DNA from: Nemertoderma westbladi
Lineage: Eukaryota > Xenacoelomorpha > Nemertodermatida > Nemertodermatidae
Assembly (NCBI GenBank): GCA_032718475.1
Contig: JAUCBJ010005365.1
Coordinates: forward strand, 1-37,943
Direction: 5' to 3'
Length of the DNA stretch: 37,943 nt
Shown here: piece by piece, positions 18,301 to 27,300 of the stretch
How positions within the stretch are numbered: the first letter of the stretch is position 1
Layout: each line of letters begins with the position of its first letter
Program-made: the position numbers and the translations under genes
Notes under the pieces: model-generated
The model's database searches: none
What the model was told of the DNA's origin: nothing
The model's input: the letters and a program-made list of their open reading frames with translations, nothing else

Positions 18301-21300
18301 GTAAATGTTTATTACTTCTATTAATAGAACAATAAGTGTGATTTTACGTATCTAAATAAATATTAGAATATTCATAAGTAAAATATATAAAATATATATA
18401 AAAGATTAGGTGATATGTTATACCATTATATTAGATTAGAATTCAAATTCCCGTTCTTATCAACCTTTGTGAATCCTTATTCCTCCAGCGGTTAGAGCCC
18501 ATGGATTCCCATAGTTGAGTACTGGAACTTCTGCTGCCCTAAATATTCAGACCTTAAGTTTCCGATGAATTCTGTGTGACATCCAAATCCTGGAAAGCCC
18601 ATTTAATGCTGCCCATGCCTTTCCCTTACGTAATCGAAGCTTCTCTCTCACCTGACTTTGGGATACATGATCCCAGGTAACAGAAATCATCCACATGCCG
18701 CCCATGTGAAGAATACCAGGATTTCACTTTTCGGTCGACTTTTTATTGGAATTTTATATATGAAGATTTTTTATTTTTTTTTTAATGTATCTTTACTAAG
18801 TGTTTTATAGCGCTTATTTCTGTCTTATAACCTGTACATATACTAATTCGTTTATTGTTTTGGTTAGATTCAGCCCTTCTGTAACCTGTGGTTTTGGTGA
18901 AAACCTGGTATTATTTACATGGGGGTAACTGCAAAGTGAAATATAACGGCAGAAAGTCTGGAATTCTTCACATGGGCCCCACATGCAAGAGTATACCCAT
19001 ACCATCCTTTGAGCTTATGCTCATCCGATCAGAAATATACTGATGACTTTAAATTTTAACTGTCAACATTATGGCATTCTTGGAGTTTAAAAAAGACCAT
19101 CACTAGAAGCAGCCTGTTCTAATGAGCTAAGGAGCCCTTGTACTTCCTCAGCAAAGTCTAGAACAGTTAACCCTTTAGGTGATAATGGATCATCCATGTG
19201 TTCTATAAGCAATGGTCCGCTACTGCACTGTGTATTACACCATAATATGGCATAAATTTAGTATCGATATTCAATAATTTAATACTCGATTGATATTATT
19301 GATCGTTTTAAATGATTTTTGTATTGCTGAATTATTTCGATTGATATTATTGGTCATTTTAAATAAAGTTTTTCAACTTAAATATTTCGCTTGATATTAT
19401 TGATAGATTTAAATAATGTTTCAAAACTGCTTTATTTTGCTTAATATTATGGGTTGATTTAAAACATTTTGTCTGTTTGCGTCATATACATTTATATATG
19501 GGGTATGACCGTTAGGAGGCTCTACCTCTCCCTTTGTACATGGCCTCTCTAGGCTTACTTTATTCGGATATACTGCCGTTCATACTGATGCATGGCTTAC
19601 CGGTACACTGGTTAATTATTGGCAGTCTGATAGTCAGACATTATATATGTGATCATACGCTTCTGATAACCTATACCACATGTATTAATAACACGTTCGT
19701 GGGGCCATCGCGCAGGACGAGGCTCAGTTATCAGATACAGATTAAAATTGAGCGACTGTATCACAAAATCAGGTTTTGAAAAATTTACCCACACCACCAA
19801 TCAATCAAAGAAAGGGGGACAGTACGTGTTCACCCCTTTTAATCTGCACCCCCCCCCCCCCCCACCCTTCCCACCCACCAGTACTTTATAACTACCGATG
19901 CCTTCAATAGGCGAAGCCAGATATGGTTTATAGGAATATAATCAACGCAGTAGGCAGTACTCGGCTTCATTATTATAAACGTCGTTGTGCTCGTCCTTTT
20001 TGTATTTAAACATATTTCCTAAACGCAGACTGACGGACGATCTATATAACTACCGATGCTTCAATAGGCGAGGCCAGGTATGGTTTATAGGAATATAGTC
20101 TACGAAGTACTCGTCTTCATTATATGCCTCGTTACGCTCGTCGCTTGTCCTGTTTTGCATTAAAATATTTTTCCTAAATCAAGACTGACGATCTTTATAC
20201 AGTTATAACTATGCGAAGTTTCGAAAATTTGCGAGTAACTGCTGATACATCTATGTGGAGATGTGTGATATGTGGAGATGTGTGATACAACGCCAACGCA
20301 TCGTATGCCGATGTACGTAGTAATATGGGTATTGAAATACTATTAAATCAATGTACACTCTTAAAGCTGCAGCGAAAAAATGTAGATAATTTCCTAGGTT
20401 ACATATAAAATAATAATATTATTTTTAAGAACATTAATTTTACTACTTTGCAAAAATTCAATTAAAAACTAACCAGACAAATATATTGCGGAATAAACTA
20501 TTTCAGATATAAGCCTACAACAGTCATTATATCTTCTGTCACCTGAGATAGTAAGTAATACAACATTTATAGTATAGAGTCAATAGGAATTGAAATACAG
20601 GCAGTGTATGGTTGGAGTTATGTCTGGGTTGCTATAGCAATACTGGCTGCCTATTACAGTACAATTCGCCTCTGGTAAGGCTACACCAACATCTCCCAGC
20701 CAGCTAGCAGCTCTACACCCCCGCAGAGACTATGTTGACCAATAATGGGCAGGATTAAATTTGTACTCAATAATTGTGCCGCTTTAATTACGTTTAGATC
20801 AATTAAAGACACATTTATTAAAACAAATCACTTGAACTAATTAAAAACTATAATAGAATGGGGTATGTGGATTACATCTGTATAATTTATAAGTATAATT
20901 ATATAAATCTTATACGGTAAAATAATTAATTTCCTTTAACAGGTAGGTTGAAAATGCAGTTTTTACCGTAATCAACTTAATTAACTAATTAATTGCTATT
21001 ATCTTAGCTTCTCGAAGGCCACACGGAAATTCAACTTGGAAAATTTCTAAACTTTTGCCAGACTACATGTGTACCAAATTTGGTTAAATTTCATTAACAT
21101 TTGGCTGAGTTATTAACGTTTAAATTTGGACACAACAGAACGACAGAACAACAGATCGACAGATCGACAGAGCAACAGACACACCGATTGAGTTAGTGGT
21201 ACCTGTATGCTAAGCTCGCTTACTTTCGTCGCTCGCCCCACACACAGACTCACCCGCGGTCTAGATCAACCATGGCGCAGTAATAGGTACGACCTAAACC

Positions 21301-24300
21301 TAACCACCTCGCAAACCAGCATTCCCCACCAACTCCCGCCGCGCAGCTTCATACTACGAGACAGCCCACCCACATTCGACATCGAGTCTGAACGCCTCAC
21401 CTGGGACCTGTGGTGCGATGAGTGGGACGGCTTCCTAATAACCTCTGGACCACCTAAACGACCACCTACTGGATCAGTTTGTGGCTGGATTCAACGACCA
21501 TGAGGTCACCGAACAACTCCTCCACCTCGAGAATGGAGCCACCCTCAACGACGCCCTCAAACGCCCCCAGTCGGTCTGTCCTTCATCGTCTCCATGACTA
21601 CTGCCACACTGTCCCACAGCATGGCGACCCATTCGACACCGACCCCAGATCCCAGAACCTCAGAAACCAACCACCACCCAACATGCCAACAATGCGGATA
21701 CCCACAGCACACTGCTGGGAAAATGTGCCCCGGTTTACAGGCGACATGCCACCACTGCGGTATAACCAGGCATTACGACCATATGTGTCGTACTAAACCA
21801 AGAGGACCCCGGCCACAAGCCCACGCTACCTCCGGCTCCGACGACGCAGACACGTACACCGCTGCGACCAACGCTGTCGTTTGGTCCGTCCTGGTCAGAG
21901 ACGAACTGGAGGATGCGAACTGGAGAACTGATCATCTTGCGATGATCGTTTTTTATTGTTTGTTTTTTACTATATTTTATGATGCTTTTATTGTTGGTTT
22001 TTAATTACTACATTAATTTAGTTGATTTTTATTTCATAACTATGGCTATTGCAGTCACGAACTATTAATTACTGTGTACTATGTGTTGTCAGCGCCTTAG
22101 AGTACGTATATGATGTAAATTTGGCGCTATATAAATAAATATATATTATTATTATTATTATTATTATGCCCTGCGGGTCTCGGCAATCGGGGCACTGGAG
22201 CCCCTCGAAACCATCACCATCGGGTTCCAAGTGACAAGGACCCAGCCTTTGGAATATCCGACGTCCGCTTTCTTCCCGACTCTGGGGCATCAGTCATCAG
22301 TATAATCTCGGAAGGACATTATTATAAATGTTAACATGTTGAAAAGATGTGGGGCGTGCGTAGAAATAAGCGTACCGCTGCATTAATTGTTATCAAACGA
22401 GACTGCTATGCTTTGTAACAACTTATGTACTCGACTATTCTAAACCGCTAGACTCACATTGAAAGCAAATTGTCCACTGTAGTCATACAGGCCACAACTC
22501 AGCATTAGTGATAATGTATCCCGAACTGAGGCAGTTGTTAGTATCTTCTCCCCTGTTAACGGGCATATACCCCCGTTTGCGAGTGTTGAAGCCATCACGC
22601 TTAATGACTCGCAGTTCACTTCCATTGAGCACATCTGGACACATAAAGTGAGAAAAGATAAAGAGCGAGTAACAAAAAAGAAATATATATTTTCTAGAAT
22701 AATTATATACAGTGTACCTATATTTCTCTGCATAAATATTTACAATAACTATTTACATCATTATGTGCAAAGTAGCACTTTGCAGCGTTATGACCCGAGT
22801 TTATTTATGTACCGAGCGAGCGCAGCGAGGGAGGCTTACATCAATAAACAAGGGTCTTTAACGCTGTAAAGTGACCTTTGCAAGGAATGATGTATGTAAT
22901 TTTGTTACATTATGTCAACTTATCAGCGTTGTGTCAACGTGTAAAAAGTCGTTTATGTCAACTTATAAAGAAAGGATTTTATGGTTGCTCATTTAAACAT
23001 TTTAATCATGAACTATATCAAATAAGTGAAATTTATTAACAGGTACACAATATTAATTATACATTATTAAATCTAAATAAAGTTTATTGGATGTTATCTC
23101 CTGCTTGGGTGTGATAAATCATTAATCCATCTTGACTATAGTCGACTGAAGCAAACTGAGTCACCGTTTTGTGTCCGTTCAGTTTTACTGAACATTGTCG
23201 TCACTTTCTTTGGTCATTTTAGTGTCTTCTATTGGACGTTTCGACATAATGGATTACAGTACACGTTAAACAATTCTTTACATACAGTAGCTAGTCCTGC
23301 ACTGTAGTCCCGTCACTGCAAACTGGATAATAAAGCAGCACTCATTAACATAAATGGAAATAATAAATTCTGGAATACGGTAATTGAAGTTGTTTCCATG
23401 TCATTGATTACTTTGCAGCGTTCCGTCCTATAGGCCGTAACGCTGCAAAGTAGTACTTTGCTGCGTTACGAGTAATTCACCAGAACGCTGTTAAGTTGAC
23501 ATAATGTAACAAAACTTTTTTTTAATTTTTTTTTACTTATTTAAATTAAATTAAAAGTTACATTACATTTAGAGTACATTACATTACAAAACTTTACCTT
23601 AAAATACAACTGGAGTGTTTCATTAAGATTGGTATAAGGGGGGAAGCATTTGTATTCCTGCATATAGTAACCCAAGGCGAAGTTCCTACTGTTAGCAGAA
23701 TATTCCGAGTCATATGTTGTTTGGCTGAATCCAACGAATTCACCACCAGCTAATTTTTTCATTATACTATGTAGCTAAAATAAATAAAAAAAGTATTAAT
23801 TTTACAAAAAGATGGCAACATTTTTTTTGTCCAACTTTTTAATCCGCATTTTCGAGGAAGAGTATCTCGCGCCCAGTGAAAAAAAGTACTTATTTTACTT
23901 TTTCTAATACAAAGAGGAAAAATATATTACACTAAGAAGTATTTATTTTCAAGTAAAAGATTTAGTTTTCTTAAAGATGTTATACTTTATGAGTTGTTTA
24001 TTAATAATTACCATCATATTTACTAATATAGAATAAATAATGCAAATTCTACATAATAAACTCCCAGATCGTTTCGAGTACGCGGTGAGTGCAATTACTA
24101 ACAGTATCAAACCGGGCGTTGGCATTGCCTGAAAGCTCCCGTTTCAGCAGGGACACCACTGCGATCGCACCCGCGTTTATCATCGGGTTGTGGGGTTTAC
24201 TGTTTAAGTCGAGACAAATATCGTTGAAATTTCTTCCAGACGGTTCTTGACCGATGTATTCGTGGACCTTTTCTGTACAATAAAAGGTTAATATGTGTTG

Positions 24301-27300
24301 GTAAAGTTGTTTATAATTAAAAAATATAATATGCATTTGGCAGGCATGCAGTATCTGCAGTATGGGTCAACGTACAGTATTTGGCAATAAAAGAGGTGCG
24401 CTATACACCCTATAGCACCCTGTACACCCTGTAGCACCCTGCACACCCTGATTTATTACAATCAATAGATCTGTTGATTTCTGTAGTAACAGCCCCCAGC
24501 TGGGGATGCCCCAAATCAGAACTGGATCTACTGCTGTCCGAAATAAATTTACCTTCATATAAGATTTGTTTCCAGGTGATTTCCCTACCATTGATACGGT
24601 TGTACGGTTAAAACTATGTAACTCCAGTTGAGGAAAGAAAAAAACTTTTTGAAATGTCTAGTTCAAGTTTAAAAGTCGTCATGATTACATCGAACGATAT
24701 TACGTCGAAATTAGAACCAACAAAAATCTCCATAACGCCAGAAAGTGGTGGAACAATTAATTTACATAATAAAGGGATATTCAAAATTTGGTGCTAGAAC
24801 CAAAAATTTACACTACCCAAAAAACCAGTTTGAATTTCTAGCTCATTTCACATGTATTCCATCGAATTGTAATCCCCAAAAATCCAATGTTACTATAAAA
24901 AAAAGAGATGATACAATTAATAATTTCCAGCAATTAAATTCTCAAAAATAGAGATAAAATTAGTGTTCAAAAATTGCGCTATATATCGAAAAGTAGGCGT
25001 AGGATGTAAGGAGGCGATATATTTTTCACTATTAGGAGACAACATATTTCTATGATAAGACCTAAAAGTTCAGATTCCAACTCAGTTTGTTTCAGAGAAC
25101 CACGGTAACAAAAAACCGCGGTAGGGGAGGGGGGGGGGGGGGGGGGGTGTCATATTGAACCAACGTAAAACATGTAGTGGCATATTGGGTGGGCTCGAAC
25201 TCTCGACCTATGCCATCGCAACGCTACGCTAATCTGTACAACCGTACCTGAACCGTAAAGAGTAGAGGCCAAGGCATACAGTAGAGGTTTGGAACAGGAT
25301 TGAATGGTAAATGTATCAGAAACATCGCCGATGCTAAATCTAAAAATATAAAGAAATTAAATTTACATAAATATTACCACTCACACTCAAAAAAGATATG
25401 GACAAACATTTTTTGGTTATATTTTCCCCGATTTATATTTGATGTACTACATGGTACACGATTCAGTCCCTTTGCCTCTCTCAGTAAATTTAGTAAACAA
25501 AATAATAATTAATGGTTAGTTTATATTTTCAATGTTTTCCAAATGAAGCTCGTTATCCCTCCGTCGGTGTGGTTTCCCCCAAGATGGTTTTACCATTTTA
25601 CCTTAGAGGACCTCACAAACACAAAACCCAAAGCTGTTATAACATCTGGATTGTAATTTACTTTAAAAAATTCGTTTTCGACACGTTCTCGCAGATAGGG
25701 GGGATACTGGACGCAATAAAAATTCATCCCTCTCCAGGGGGGAATTCGACGCAAATAACAGCTCATTACTCTCAAAAATAAAACTTTAACCTGTTCTATT
25801 GTGTTTAGTTTATTGTTTTGGTTAAAAAACGTGCCACTGTATCCTGCTCCTTTCCCTAAATTGAGAATTTAACTTTGAGGCGGGATATTAATTCGCCAAA
25901 GCGGGTTTTGCGTCCAGTTTCCCCCCTGTCTCCGTTCTCGAATCAAGTCAAATTCAATAAATTATCATGTGTTCTGGCGCGACTGATATAACTTTCGCAC
26001 TTTCTATCACAAATGTAGTGATAGAAAGTATTAATATTGAGAAAATAAGTACTTTCTTTCTTTAGTAAGTAGTAATTTGTATAGGTTATTTATTACCTTT
26101 GTCCACTGATAGTGCAAACAGAAACGCCCCATTTTTGTGTGTCAGCTTGGGCTAGGATGGGGATGTACGTTGCAACCTTACCGCCGCCCTCATTGCGGCA
26201 GCTGTTATATAAACGTTCCATCTGGTAGCAAAACTCCTGGAAGTCGGGAATAGCGAGTTTCTTCTCGAACGCATTAGTGAGTATCGTAATATTATCTTTT
26301 ATCGCGCTAAAATATAATTTGTATAACAGTGATGATATTAAAAAATACCTAGATTACGTCACTCACGCCTCCAATATTGTGGGGCGTAAAGAAACTAAAG
26401 CATTTAAATAATAATTCCTGTTTAACAATAATACAGTAATATGATAAATGATTGGTAATATATCTTTATTATCCCCAAAGGATAGTTTAAAAATGTTTCA
26501 AAATAAATACAAAAATATGTAAGTGCACAATTTAAATAAAATATAAGGTTACCGTTTAAAATAACTGATATGAGGCCAATGAAAATATGAGTCCGTAGTA
26601 CTTGAAACTTTCTGGAAAGCTATTATATGATTAATATAACTCAATTTATGAAATCACTTAAATTTAAAGTGTGGGGCGAGCCGTGTATTCTGCGAGGGTT
26701 TTACAAACTGAGACTTTTGGGGTCATTTTAACCTGTCAATTATCGAATGTTGGGATATAGAACATATATTATGGTTGGGATATAGAACATATATTATGGT
26801 TGGGATATAGAACATATATTATGGTTGGGATATAGAACATATATTATGGTTGGGATATAGAACATATATTATGGTTGGGATATAGAACATATATTATGGT
26901 TGGGATATAGAACATATATTATGGTTGGGATATAGAACATATATTATGGTTGGGATATAGAACATATATTATGGTTGGGATATAGAACATATATTATGGT
27001 TGGGATATAGAACATATATTATGGTTGGGATATAGAACATATATTATGGTTGGGATATAGAACATATATTATGGTTGGGATATAGAACATATATTATGGT
27101 TGGGATATAGAACATATATTATGGTTGGGATATAGAACATATATTATGGTTGGGATAAAGTTGGGAACTTACTGAATAAAATCATCGCAGAGAAGAACAG
27201 ATGATACATTAGACGACCTGTATGTTTCTATGTTTGTCCGTAGCTCTGACAACCGGGGGTCTGTGAGCCTCAAACCAAAAGAGTTAATTTCCTGAAAGTT

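Noticed and set aside
26750-27157. CRISPR array
   Set aside because: Pure head-to-tail satellite without spacers, inside a eukaryotic intron.
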